DNA from: Alistipes sp.
GTDB lineage: Bacteria; Bacteroidota; Bacteroidia; Bacteroidales; Rikenellaceae
Length of the DNA stretch: 64,000 bases
Assembly: GCA_017381935.1 (NCBI GenBank)
Contig: JAFOBG010000005.1
Location: forward strand, 62,001-126,000
Direction of reading: 5' to 3'
The stretch's first letter is position 1. Every line of letters starts with the position of its first letter. The notes under the pieces are model-generated. The model made no database searches. It was not told the DNA's origin and saw only the letters and a list, made by a program, of their open reading frames with translations. Positions 35,256 to 44,057 of this stretch are shown here, in pieces. Both the position numbers and the translations under genes were made by a program.

Positions 35256-37133
35256 CTACAAATAATCTTTAATAGCAGCAATTATGCCGGCTTTGTCATA
35301 GCCACAAAGAGCATATAGCTGTGCTGGAGAACCCTGCTCTACAAAGGTGTCGTCAATACCGAGGCTCTTTATTTTGTTATTTAGGCCATAGTCGGATAGT
35401 AGCTTGGTTACTGCCTCGCCTACACCACCTCTCAGAACACCATCCTCGGCAGTTATAATCTTATTGAACTTTTTACCAACCTCAAGAATTAGCTCTGTAT
35501 CGAGAGGCTTTGCATAACGGAGGTCATAAACGGCAACAGATATACTCTGAGCTGCGAGTTCTGTTGCAGCCTGCATAGCAAACTCGCAACATTTACCAAT
35601 TGATAGAATTGCAATATCATCGCCCTCCTTCAGAGTTCTGCCTTCGCCAATAGCTATACTCTCGAAATTCTTGTCTTTCCACTCTATACCCACTCCGCAA
35701 CCACGAGGATAACGGATGGCAAAAGGACTATTACTTTGTAGAGCAGTGTACATAAGATTACGAAGCTCTAACTCATCACTTGGTGCGGCAACAATGATAT
35801 TCGGAATACAACATAGATAGGCTAAGTCGAAGACTCCGTGGTGTGTTGCTCCATCCTCTCCAACTATACCGCCTCGGTCGAGGCACATTACGACAGGTAA
35901 CTTTTGTAGTGCCACATCATGAATAATACTGTCGTATGCACGTTGCATAAAGGTTGAGTAGATGTTGCAGAATGGAACCATGCCCGATGTGGCCATACCA
36001 GCAGAGAATGTTACGGCATGTGCCTCCGCAATTCCGACATCAAAGCATCGCTCCGGCATCTGTGCCATCATAATATTCATAGAGCAACCTGTCGGCATGG
36101 CGGGTGTGATACCGACAACTCTACTATCTGTCTTTGCAAGGTCGAGCAGCGTCTGACCAAAGACATCCTGGTAACGGTCTTTGTCATTTGCCTGCTTTAT
36201 ACGTTCACCCGTGTCGGGGTTAAACCTTCCTGGAGCATGCCATATAGTAAGGTCCTGCTCAGTAGGGGTATATCCATATCCTTTTGTTGTAATGACATGC
36301 AGTAGCTTTGGTGAGCGTATATCTTTTAGGGCTGTCAGTGTTCTCACAAGTTGCTTGACATTGTTTCCATCCACACGCCCAAAGTATCTAAAACCAAAGC
36401 TCTCAAACAGATTACTATTCTGCAGCAGACCGTGCTTAATTGCATTGCCCGCCTTCTGACAGAGTCTGAGCAGATTAGGTGTATGAGAGAGTATAGACCA
36501 TAATCCCTGCTTAAAGCGGTTGTATAGGCGCGAGGTTGACATTCTGAGCAGGTAGTTATTCAGCGCTCCTGTTGCTCGGTCTATGGCCATGTGGTTGTCA
36601 TTGAGAATTACAAGTAGGTCGCTACTTTTGTCCTCGCCTGCGTTATTCATGCCTTCAAAGGCTAAACCGCCCGTCATAGAACCATCGCCAATAACGGCAA
36701 TAGCCTTGCTTGTTTCGCCTTTAAGTTGAGCTGCTTTGACCATGCCGAGTGCTGCCGAGATAGATACAGAGGCGTGTCCTGCTCCAAAGGCGTCATACTC
36801 ACTCTCTGCCATGCGAGGGAAACCGCTTATGCCGTCTATCTGACGATTCTTTTGGAACGCATCCCTGCGAGAGGTTATAATCTTATGAGCATAGGCTTGA
36901 TGACCTACATCCCAGACAAGTTTGTCGATTGGAGTGTTATATACATAGTGAACGGCCACTGCAATTTCGACTGCACCTAACGATGACGCCAGATGGCCTG
37001 GGTTTTTGGCGCACTGCTCTATGATGTATTGACGCACCTCGGCACAATATAGAGGTAGCTCATCAATAGATAGCTCTCTAAGCTCTTTAGGGGAGTCTAT
37101 TTTGTATAGATATTTGTATTCTATATGAGTCAT
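35256..37133 (-). CDS. dxs: 1-deoxy-D-xylulose-5-phosphate synthase
   Basis: A 625-residue thiamine-diphosphate enzyme that joins pyruvate and glyceraldehyde-3-phosphate, the first step of the MEP isoprenoid route. Marks: DVGHQAYAHKI, the ThDP motif GDGSMTGGLAFEGMNNAG through NDNHMAID (about 153-187), and DRGGIVGEDGATHHGVFDLA near 425. It is the last gene of dapF-tamL-dxs, 13 bases after tamL. Confidence 0.95.
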   Translation of the reverse strand: MTHIEYKYLYKIDSPKELRELSIDELPLYCAEVRQYIIEQCAKNPGHLASSLGAVEIAVAVHYVYNTPIDKLVWDVGHQAYAHKIITSRRDAFQKNRQIDGISGFPRMAESEYDAFGAGHASVSISAALGMVKAAQLKGETSKAIAVIGDGSMTGGLAFEGMNNAGEDKSSDLLVILNDNHMAIDRATGALNNYLLRMSTSRLYNRFKQGLWSILSHTPNLLRLCQKAGNAIKHGLLQNSNLFESFGFRYFGRVDGNNVKQLVRTLTALKDIRSPKLLHVITTKGYGYTPTEQDLTIWHAPGRFNPDTGERIKQANDKDRYQDVFGQTLLDLAKTDSRVVGITPAMPTGCSMNIMMAQMPERCFDVGIAEAHAVTFSAGMATSGMVPFCNIYSTFMQRAYDSIIHDVALQKLPVVMCLDRGGIVGEDGATHHGVFDLAYLCCIPNIIVAAPSDELELRNLMYTALQSNSPFAIRYPRGCGVGIEWKDKNFESIAIGEGRTLKEGDDIAILSIGKCCEFAMQAATELAAQSISVAVYDLRYAKPLDTELILEVGKKFNKIITAEDGVLRGGVGEAVTKLLSDYGLNNKIKSLGIDDTFVEQGSPAQLYALCGYDKAGIIAAIKDYL

Positions 37134-37146
37134 AGTAGCGTCATTT

Positions 37147-39525
37147 TTAGAATGGATATCCTACACCGAAGTTGATAGATGTATTCTTCCACTTGAAGTC
37201 GTGAATCCATCGTTGACCCTCCGGTTTGTTTGGGTTGTGAATCTGAATACCCCAATCGAGGCGGAGTATTGCAAACTTAATATCGAGCCTTATACCTATA
37301 CCGGCATCAAAGCCAAGTTGTTTATAGAAGTTGTTAAAGTGAAATACAGAGCTGTCTGGATACTCAACGCCATCATGTCCCATATACCATATATTACCAA
37401 CATCTGCAAATACGGCACCGTGGAACATGTTCCAAATAGGGAAACGAAACTCAAGGTTTGCCTCTAATTTCATATCTCCCAACTGAGTTGGATAGATTAC
37501 ATTCTCAGGTAGCGGACTTGAACCAGGACCTAATGTACGAGGAGCCCATCCACGCATACTGTTGCTACCTCCGGCATAGAACATACGGTCGAAAGGTATC
37601 GCCTGAGAGTTTCCGTATGCCACACCAAAACCGGCATATAGGCGACCGGCAAGAGCTGTCTTTTCTCCAAACATGATACGTTGTGATGCGCTGATGTCGG
37701 CACGGAAGTATTGTGAGTATCGTATTCCGAGGAAGTTATAATAGTTCTCTCCTGAAACAGGTTTAGAGAATAGGTGCATCAATCCATCAACTGTGTTTCC
37801 AACCAATTCGGTATTTATACGTATAACTGTTTGGTTTATTGATGGCTCTAACTGAATATTGTTGTTGTAGGTATATGAGCCTGATACACCTACAATTAGC
37901 TGAGATTCGTAACTGCGCTTCAGATACTCGTTTTGCAGAGAGTTAAAGTAGTTCTCGTTGATATATCCTACATTTACCCAGTTAATGCTTACAGGTCTTA
38001 CAATGAATGAGGAGTAATTATTATCTCTCCAAGAGTATGCCCATACGATACTCGACAGATTTCTACGATAGTAAGGTCTGTTCTGGTGGTTGTATGAGAT
38101 TTCAAAGCGAGTCTTAGGAGCATTAAAGTTGCCAAGAGCAGAAGTTCGGAATATTAGGAATCGAGGGAATGATAGTCCGGCAGATAGTCCGAGCTCAATT
38201 GCACTACGACGATTGGCGTCAGGGGCTTTCATTAACTCATATCCTACAGTACCTGTAATTTCCATCAACTCAGCACCACGAAAGACATTTCTGTTTTGGT
38301 AACCCAAAGTAGCCTTTACTCCATAGAAACTTGATGTTGTAGAGCCCTCCAACTCAGCCTTTATACTCTGTCTAAGGGATGGGGTACATAGAATCTTACA
38401 ATCGAGATATTGCTCGCTGGTGTAGTTAAGAGATACAGAGTCTTTGCCTCCTACGTATGTAAGATAGCGACGAGAGTCTGGTAGAGAGTCTGTTGCGTCA
38501 GAGAATACAATTCTGGCGCTCTTGAAACCCATTTGCAAGAGGTTGCTGTATGTTCTCTGAACTAAAGCATCGTTATATATAGCTCCGGAATATAGAGGTA
38601 TTGTAGGTCGTAATACCTTAGGCCTGATATATGGGCGACGGCCATTAAAGAGGACCTCTAAGCCGTTGTAGTTTGTCGAGTCGAGACTCGCCATATATTT
38701 ATTGCTCGCTTTGTCTGCCACAGCGTTGTATGCAGGTATCACACTTACATCTCGCAGACGATAGACTGCATTGTTGTCATATATGGCCTCACCACGAGAG
38801 TTGTACTCAAGTAGGTTTTGCTTAACAATCATTGTTATACCGACACGGTTTTGTCTTTCAAGAGTGTCTGCGATATAAGCAATATTGTTTACAGAGAACT
38901 TGTAATATCCTCTATTTCTGAGCATAAGAGTAATACGCTCTCTCTCTTCATCAAGAGTTGCGATATTGAAAATATCTCCTGTGTGTATCTTTCTATTTAC
39001 TGTATCAGCGAGCAGAATAGGCTCAAGGAACCTATCTTTAAAGTCGTAGCTGATGCTATCTATGATATATGGTTTGTTCTGTTTGAATGAGTATTTAACT
39101 TTGGCTCTTTTTCTGCGAGATGTTGTATCGACACTATATTTAACATCGGCTGCAAAGTAGCCACGAGAGTATAGGTCGGTTTTTATATTCTCAGCAGACT
39201 TCTCTGTAAGGTCGTTGTTGTATAGTACAGGCTCCTCACCAATTTTTCGTTTGAGGTTGTTCCACCAATTGTCTTTGTTTGGATTTGCAAAATTATAGAC
39301 CTCTACGTAGAAGTTCATACCTAAGAAGCGCTTGTTACGTTTCTGCTGGATGTACTTCTCGATATCCTCAGCCTTGATTCTTTCCTTCTTTGGGGCATCT
39401 TTATCTGTCTCAACAATCACTTTTTGTACAAGATATGAGTCCTCTGGTAAATTGCGTGTTACATTACACGACGATAGTATTATCGTCGAGATAAGAACAA
39501 CGAGTATGGAAATCAAAACTTTCAT
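37147..39525 (-). CDS. TamL-type Omp85 outer-membrane lipoprotein
   Basis: A 792-residue Omp85-family protein with a lipobox (LSSC, Cys20). It has POTRA-like domains in the first half (about 30-330; KPYIIDSISY, GDIFNIATLDEERERITLMLRNRGYY) and a C-terminal 16-strand barrel with the GGSNSMRGW turn, equal to the VRGF/Y motif of Omp85 proteins. Lipid-anchored TamA relatives (TamL) are specific to Bacteroidota and work with TamB in outer-membrane assembly. The gene abuts dapF with no gap. No tamB lies in the window. Confidence 0.88.
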   Translation of the reverse strand: MKVLISILVVLISTIILSSCNVTRNLPEDSYLVQKVIVETDKDAPKKERIKAEDIEKYIQQKRNKRFLGMNFYVEVYNFANPNKDNWWNNLKRKIGEEPVLYNNDLTEKSAENIKTDLYSRGYFAADVKYSVDTTSRRKRAKVKYSFKQNKPYIIDSISYDFKDRFLEPILLADTVNRKIHTGDIFNIATLDEERERITLMLRNRGYYKFSVNNIAYIADTLERQNRVGITMIVKQNLLEYNSRGEAIYDNNAVYRLRDVSVIPAYNAVADKASNKYMASLDSTNYNGLEVLFNGRRPYIRPKVLRPTIPLYSGAIYNDALVQRTYSNLLQMGFKSARIVFSDATDSLPDSRRYLTYVGGKDSVSLNYTSEQYLDCKILCTPSLRQSIKAELEGSTTSSFYGVKATLGYQNRNVFRGAELMEITGTVGYELMKAPDANRRSAIELGLSAGLSFPRFLIFRTSALGNFNAPKTRFEISYNHQNRPYYRRNLSSIVWAYSWRDNNYSSFIVRPVSINWVNVGYINENYFNSLQNEYLKRSYESQLIVGVSGSYTYNNNIQLEPSINQTVIRINTELVGNTVDGLMHLFSKPVSGENYYNFLGIRYSQYFRADISASQRIMFGEKTALAGRLYAGFGVAYGNSQAIPFDRMFYAGGSNSMRGWAPRTLGPGSSPLPENVIYPTQLGDMKLEANLEFRFPIWNMFHGAVFADVGNIWYMGHDGVEYPDSSVFHFNNFYKQLGFDAGIGIRLDIKFAILRLDWGIQIHNPNKPEGQRWIHDFKWKNTSINFGVGYPF

Positions 39526-40467
39526 CTATCTCTTTTGCCAAGCTAAAAACTCTTTCCATGCACAAATCTCACTCTCAGTTTTTTTGTGCAATGAGGATGC
39601 AAAATTTCTGCCGTCAAATATAATCTCTCCCGTCTCTATGTATGAGGCATTGCCTATAAGTGTTGTTTTAAGACCATTCTCTTTACTACATATACAACGA
39701 ACTGCGCCACCACGGTTCTCAACATAAATATCTGTGTTGTAGTTACACAGACCTTGCAGAGCCATCGCTGTTGCAGAGCTGGTCATTGCCGTTCCGCAAG
39801 ATGGTGTAATTCCTGCACCACGCTCAAATGTGGTTACAAAGATGTGGTTTGTCGCTTTTAGCTCTACAAAACTGAGGTTCACTCCGTTAGGAAGGATATC
39901 TGTCAGAGTCTTAACTCTCTCTCCTAACTGCTCAAGGGTATCAATGTCGCATTTCTCTACAACGGCAACAAGGTGAGGGTTGCCTACTGATATGGCGCTC
40001 CACTTGAGTGTTGGGTGTAGTTGAGGAATTACTTTACCTATAAATGAGTCAACCACTCCACTCTCCATAGCAAAATCCTTGCTCCAAAGATTTACACCAA
40101 TCTCTACGCCGTATGTAGGAATTTGACCATATATAGGAGCATATCGTGCAGTAGGGTATATCTTCCCTCCTGAGAAGAGGTTAAATTCTGTATGGCCGAT
40201 GTAGTTTTCGGCCAAACGTGCAATACAACGAATACCATTGCCACACATCTCAGCCTCAGAACCATCCGGATTGAACATTCTCATTCCGAACATATCGTTA
40301 CTGTCCTTTACGAGTAACAATATGCCGTCAGCTCCAATACCATATTCCTTATCACAACTCTTTATGGCGAGCTCTGAAAGATTGACGGTCTCCATATTAT
40401 GAGCCACTGCATCAATCATTATAAACTCGTTTCCGGAGCCATGACATTTTATATAATCAAATTTCAT
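39526..40467 (-). CDS. dapF: Diaminopimelate epimerase
   Basis: A 313-residue cofactor-free racemase turning LL-DAP into meso-DAP. The catalytic cysteine pair is present: Cys75 in EMCGNGIRC and a second in GITPSCGTAMTSS. The N-terminal KCHGSGNEF is standard. The C-terminal 30 residues (HKKTESEICAWKEF) go beyond the usual end. It heads the dapF-tamL-dxs operon. Confidence 0.95.
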   Translation of the reverse strand: MKFDYIKCHGSGNEFIMIDAVAHNMETVNLSELAIKSCDKEYGIGADGILLLVKDSNDMFGMRMFNPDGSEAEMCGNGIRCIARLAENYIGHTEFNLFSGGKIYPTARYAPIYGQIPTYGVEIGVNLWSKDFAMESGVVDSFIGKVIPQLHPTLKWSAISVGNPHLVAVVEKCDIDTLEQLGERVKTLTDILPNGVNLSFVELKATNHIFVTTFERGAGITPSCGTAMTSSATAMALQGLCNYNTDIYVENRGGAVRCICSKENGLKTTLIGNASYIETGEIIFDGRNFASSLHKKTESEICAWKEFLAWQKR

Positions 40468-40492
40468 TTTGCTTGCAATGATATAAATCGTT

Positions 40493-40500
40493 CAAAGTTA
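40493..40500 (-). promoter_or_regulatory. -7 promoter box for dapF-tamL-dxs
   Basis: TAACTTTG on the minus strand, 26 bases before the start codon. A matching box on the other strand begins 13 bases away. Confidence 0.6.
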
Positions 40501-40512
40501 CGAAAAATTTTG

Positions 40513-40520
40513 TAATTTTG
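40513..40520 (+). promoter_or_regulatory. -7 promoter box for the alpha/beta hydrolase
   Basis: TAATTTTG, 27 bases before the start codon; divergent from the dapF box. Confidence 0.55.
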
Positions 40521-40546
40521 GAGTTGTAAAAATGAATTAGATAGCT

Positions 40547-41347
40547 ATGGTTGAAAAATTTATTATGGCAGGCGATACCGCACTGCATGTTTGCGACTCG
40601 GAGAAGGGTGAAAAGTGCGTGCTTCTGTTGCACGGCTATTTAGAGAATATGCTTGTGTGGGAGGAGTTTATTCCGTTGATATACAAGAGTGTACGTGTGA
40701 TAACTGTTGATATTCCCGGCCATGGAATCTCTGAAGTCAAGGGTGAGGTTCATACGATGGATTATTTGGCAGATGTTATTGTTGGAGCAATGGATAGTTT
40801 AGGCGTAGATCGAGCATGTATTGTCGGACATTCTATGGGAGGGTATGTTGCGTTGGATATATGCGAGCGCTATGCAGATAGAGTTTCGGGAATTGTGTTG
40901 CTTCATTCAACTCCAAATGCAGATAGTGAAGAGAAACGAGCCAATAGGGAGCGAGAGATAGCGCTTGTTAAGGCCGGGAAGAAGGAGTTGCTTGCAAAAA
41001 CAGCTCCTGAGGCGGGTTTTGCAGCAGAGAATCGTAAACGCTACGCTTCAGTTATAGAGGATTTGGTAGAGATAGTGCACCTAACAGAGGATGGTGGTAT
41101 TGTGGCACTACTTGGTGGTATGATAGAGCGTAGAGATCAGAACGATATGCTTAAAAGAACTTTTATTCCACAGTTGTTTATTCTTGGTCGTAAAGATGGG
41201 TATATTGTGGAGAGTGTAGCTCAGACAATGATTGAGACGCACCCTCAGGCAAAGGTAGCGTGGATGGAAAACTCCGGCCACATGAGTTTTATAGAGGAGC
41301 CTGAGGCTTGTGCTACGGCTCTGTTAGATTTTGTGGAGTCGTTGTAG
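40547..41347 (+). CDS. Alpha/beta-fold hydrolase
   Basis: A 266-residue cytoplasmic hydrolase. [16 protein letters not shown] holds the oxyanion region; the nucleophile Ser is in [11 protein letters not shown], the acid in LGRKDGYI and the His in [11 protein letters not shown]. The size and single-domain form fit the esterase/peptidase branch that includes many 2-succinyl-6-hydroxy-cyclohexadiene carboxylate synthase-like (MenH-like) proteins, but no menaquinone gene is near. The substrate is unknown. It ends at the strong terminator it shares with rpsT. Confidence 0.85.
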   Translation: MVEKFIMAGDTALHVCDSEKGEKCVLLLHGYLENMLVWEEFIPLIYKSVRVITVDIPGHGISEVKGEVHTMDYLADVIVGAMDSLGVDRACIVGHSMGGYVALDICERYADRVSGIVLLHSTPNADSEEKRANREREIALVKAGKKELLAKTAPEAGFAAENRKRYASVIEDLVEIVHLTEDGGIVALLGGMIERRDQNDMLKRTFIPQLFILGRKDGYIVESVAQTMIETHPQAKVAWMENSGHMSFIEEPEACATALLDFVESL

Positions 41348-41360
41348 TATAGGAGATAAA

Positions 41361-41395
41361 AGAATAAAGGAACCATTTTATGGTTCCTTTATTCT
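41361..41395 (+). terminator. Bidirectional terminator between the hydrolase and rpsT
   Basis: A perfect 15-bp stem (AGAATAAAGGAACCA with its complement, 5-base loop). T-rich arms occur on both strands, so it serves both convergent genes. Confidence 0.9.
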
Positions 41396-41413
41396 TGTCG
41401 TTTAACGAGCTAA

Positions 41414-41665
41414 TTAAAGTGCGTTAACGTGCAACTGAATTGCGCCTTTGAGGTTAGCTGCCTTGTTCTTGTGGATGATGTTGTGCTTAGTCAACTTGTC
41501 CAACATAGCAGTTACCTTTGGAAGCAAAGCCTCAGCAGCAGCCTTGTCAGAAGTGTTACGCAAAGCCTTTACAGCGTTACGAGCAGTCTTGTGATAGAGG
41601 CGGTTGTGAGCACGCTTTGTAGCAGTCTGGCGAATTCTCTTCTCAGATGATTTGTGATTTGCCAT
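41414..41665 (-). CDS. rpsT: 30S ribosomal protein S20
   Basis: An 83-residue basic, helical ribosomal protein that binds 16S rRNA early in 30S assembly. It matches S20: MANHKSSEKRIRQTATKRAHNR, then KNKAANLKGAIQLHV. It is transcribed from a promoter at 41841-41848 with a leader of about 170 bases, unusually long for this window. Confidence 0.95.
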   Translation of the reverse strand: MANHKSSEKRIRQTATKRAHNRLYHKTARNAVKALRNTSDKAAAEALLPKVTAMLDKLTKHNIIHKNKAANLKGAIQLHVNAL

Positions 41666-41837
41666 AATTGTTAAATTATTTCTGTTTTTAATTATTACTA
41701 ATTCTCTTTTTTTATTGGAGCTATCTTAGCCCCCTCCTTCTCTGCTGTTAAGGACAGTAGAAAACCTGTTTGCACTACACCCGTAGGTGGTTTCGGATAG
41801 GATTGCTCCCGCTCCTAAAAGTTATTGTCCCCGTAAG
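41666..41837 (-). promoter_or_regulatory. Structured 5' leader of rpsT
   Basis: A gene-free leader of about 172 bases between the TATTTTTG promoter and the rpsT start. It contains a CACC-TACG-GGTG hairpin with a UACG tetraloop (41778-41789) and a 6-bp hairpin GGGGCT/AGCTCC (41717-41733). S20 regulates its own translation in E. coli; a similar autoregulatory site here is an inference from length and structure. Confidence 0.45.
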
Positions 41838-41840
41838 GCT

Positions 41841-41848
41841 CAAAAATA
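41841..41848 (-). promoter_or_regulatory. Promoter of rpsT
   Basis: TATTTTTG on the minus strand with TTTG 21 bases upstream (41870-41873). Confidence 0.6.
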
Positions 41849-41937
41849 ACGAAACTACATCTAAAACTTCAAAGCTTTGTCTCCGTTTCCGTGTTACCTT
41901 TGTTTCCGTTTCCGTCTCCAGCTCCTCTGTCCCCTGG

Positions 41938-42110
41938 CCCCCTGGTCCTCTAGCCCCTAAGTCCTCTAGCCTCTTGGTTCTCTAGTCCCTAAGTCCTCTA
42001 GCCCCTAAGTCCTCTAGCCTCTTGGTTCCCTAGTCCCTAAGTCCTCTAGCCTCTTGGTTCCCTAGTCCCTAAGTCCTCTAGCCCCTTGGTCCTCTAGTTC
42101 CTGGCCCCCT
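41938..42110. repeat. CTAG-phased 16-bp tandem repeat array
   Basis: Ten CTAG sites lie exactly 16 bases apart, at 41950, 41966, 41982, 41998, 42014, 42030, 42046, 42062, 42078 and 42094. Two 16-mers, TCCCTAAGTCCTCTAG and CCTCTTGGTTCCCTAG, alternate to make 32-bp units; others are variants. Within each there is an 8-base sub-period. The plus strand is pyrimidine-rich. Next to it (41881-41919) is a run of TTTCCG hexamers. It fills the space between tRNA-Glu and rpsT and has no believable coding sequence. Confidence 0.9.
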
Positions 42111-42150
42111 GGGTGAGTGTAGTGCCGTTACTTTTTGCACCCCTCGTTTG

Positions 42151-42222
42151 TAGCCGATACGAGAGTCGAACTCGTCTTTCAAGAATGAAAATCTTGCGTC
42201 CTAACCGATAGACGAATCGGCC
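42151..42222 (-). tRNA. tRNA-Glu (anticodon TTC)
   Basis: A 72-base tRNA. Acceptor GGCCGAT pairs with ATCGGCT, with a G-U first pair, and the discriminator is A. The anticodon stem CAAGA/TCTTG encloses the loop TTTTCAT with anticodon TTC. D and T arms are normal (GTTCGACTC). CCA is not encoded. Confidence 0.93.
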
Positions 42223-42263
42223 TTACCCTAATGGCGAAGTTCACTCCGCGGCAATTAGTGGTG

Positions 42264-42271
42264 CAAAGGTA
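42264..42271 (-). promoter_or_regulatory. Promoter of tRNA-Glu
   Basis: TACCTTTGCACC on the minus strand with TTG about 19 bases upstream. It is nearly the same as the tRNA-Leu promoter through the first transcribed bases (TTTGCACC then a purine, CTA). No terminator is evident between the tRNA and rpsT. Confidence 0.75.
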
Positions 42272-42348
42272 TTAAAAAAAAGGGAATTGACAAGTGAAAA
42301 GAGTGAAAAATGTTAAAAAAGTGCAAAAAACAACTATATTGGAGAGAG

Positions 42349-43053
42349 TTATAGCTTAAATAACTCGTTTATAATCTCCTGAGCCTCAGCTGTGGGGTAT
42401 GTTCTGACAGCAAGTTTGTCTAATACGGCTATGTTGTCGCAAACGGGTATTGCGGCATCAATGTCGTGAGTGGAGAATATAATTGTTTTGCCCTGATTAT
42501 GAGCCAACTGAGCGAGCAATCTACATATCTCAAATCGTGTAGGGATGTCGAGAAAAGCGGTTGGTTCATCTAATAGTATTACGGGAGTTTGTTGAGCTAA
42601 TGCACGAGCAATCATCACACGTTGACACTCTCCATCGGAGAGGGTGTCAATAGGTCTTGTTGCAAATCGACTCATGCCTACGGCATCAAGGGCGTTGTTT
42701 ACAATCTCTACATCCTCTGCCTGCATACTACCTATCCAATTTGTATATGGGGCACGACCTATTGCAACTACATCTCGGCATAGTAGGTTTGCCACTCTTA
42801 CACGAGAGGTACTTACAAATGAGATTAGCTTTGCACGTTGCTCAATAGAGAGATGATAAAGGTCTTTACAGTCGATAAATACCGAACCCTCTTTAGGCTT
42901 TTCTATGGCTGCTAATAGACGTAATAGAGAGCTTTTTCCTGCACCATTGCGACCGATTAGTGCAGATATTGAACCTTTTGCAAAAGATGCAGATGCTTTC
43001 TCTAGTAGTGTGTTATTTGAGTAGGCGAGAGATATATTTTCAAGACGTATCAT
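42349..43053 (-). CDS. ABC transporter ATPase, FecE/BtuD type
   Basis: A 234-residue ABC ATPase: Walker A GRNGAGKSSLL, signature LSDGECQRVMIARAL, Walker B VILLDEPTAFLD and the His switch FSTHD. It couples to the FecCD-family permease just upstream, overlapping by 4 bases. The importer should carry an iron chelate or cobalamin from periplasm to cytoplasm. It is the last gene of the bamD-to-importer run. Confidence 0.88.
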   Translation of the reverse strand: MIRLENISLAYSNNTLLEKASASFAKGSISALIGRNGAGKSSLLRLLAAIEKPKEGSVFIDCKDLYHLSIEQRAKLISFVSTSRVRVANLLCRDVVAIGRAPYTNWIGSMQAEDVEIVNNALDAVGMSRFATRPIDTLSDGECQRVMIARALAQQTPVILLDEPTAFLDIPTRFEICRLLAQLAHNQGKTIIFSTHDIDAAIPVCDNIAVLDKLAVRTYPTAEAQEIINELFKL

Positions 43054-44057
43054 TGCATCAAGTTTCGGTTACGGGTTACAATATATACAACAATCGGAAT
43101 ACCCATTAGGGCCGTTATGGTGTTTATTGGCAGGAGTAGGACCTTTGCCAATATGTCGCCTATAAGCATCATTATAGCACCGATTATGGCAGATGCGGGT
43201 ATGAGTATCCTGTGGTCAGCGCTACGGAAAATCATCCTTGCAATGTGCGGTACGGCGAGTCCGACAAAACCTATTGGGCCGCAAAAAGCGGTTATAGTTC
43301 CTGCAAGAAGAGTGGTTGATATAAATATAAGACGACGGACAGATGCAAGATTAATTCCGGCACTTTGAGCATATACCTCTCCGATGAGTAGTACGTTGAG
43401 AGGCTTTATTGTGGCAATGGCAAGTGCAATACCTATTAGTATAATGGGAGCAATAAAAGAGAGCTGTGCTGTAGTAACCTCACCAAGTGAGCCCATGGTC
43501 CATACAACAAAAGATTTCAGTGCAGCCTCATTGCTCAGATATTGTAGTATTTCGACTATCGCCCCTAATGCAGAAGAGAGCATCATACCTAAGATAAGGA
43601 TGACCATTATATCTTTTATGCGTCTTGATAGTATGATTATCAACATCAGTACTGCAGCCGCACCTATCCATGCAGCGCCTGCAGTGCCTATGGCAGATAT
43701 GAGTGGGGATGTGGTAATACCGATTAGAGGTGCTCCGAGTAGGAATAGAGCAACGCCAAAACTCGCACCCGAACTGACTCCTAATACATAAGGTCCTGCA
43801 AGAGGATTGCGAAAGAGAGTCTGCATCTGTAGGCCAGATAGTGATAGAGCGGCACCAGCAAGAATCGCCATTGTGGCTTTCACTATGCGTATGTCGAGTA
43901 TAATACTGCGTGTTACAGGGTCAACATTACCACCTGTTATTGCTGCAAATACATCTTTGATAGGCAGATATACGCTACCTACAAGTGTGTCGCAGATAAA
44001 TAGTGCAACAAACAACAACGCAAGTGTAATAAAGAGTATAGTGTTGTGAACTTTCAT
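43050..44057 (-). CDS. FecCD/BtuC-family ABC permease
   Basis: A 335-residue inner-membrane permease with about ten helices. It shows the family segments RNPLAGPYVLGVSSGASFG near residue 83 and GPIGFVGLAVPHIARMI near 260 (contact to the ATPase). It overlaps the binding protein by one base and the ATPase by four. Substrate is an iron complex or cobalamin; sequence does not decide. Confidence 0.9.
   Translation of the reverse strand: MKVHNTILFITLALLFVALFICDTLVGSVYLPIKDVFAAITGGNVDPVTRSIILDIRIVKATMAILAGAALSLSGLQMQTLFRNPLAGPYVLGVSSGASFGVALFLLGAPLIGITTSPLISAIGTAGAAWIGAAAVLMLIIILSRRIKDIMVILILGMMLSSALGAIVEILQYLSNEAALKSFVVWTMGSLGEVTTAQLSFIAPIILIGIALAIATIKPLNVLLIGEVYAQSAGINLASVRRLIFISTTLLAGTITAFCGPIGFVGLAVPHIARMIFRSADHRILIPASAIIGAIMMLIGDILAKVLLLPINTITALMGIPIVVYIVTRNRNLMQ

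Noticed and set aside
41770-41985. 71-codon plus-strand frame over the rpsT leader and the repeat array
   Set aside because: It spans the leader and repetitive DNA, with no promoter or domain; low-complexity translation only.
41938-42110. CRISPR array
   Set aside because: The units are contiguous 16/32-bp repeats without unique spacers and no cas gene is near.
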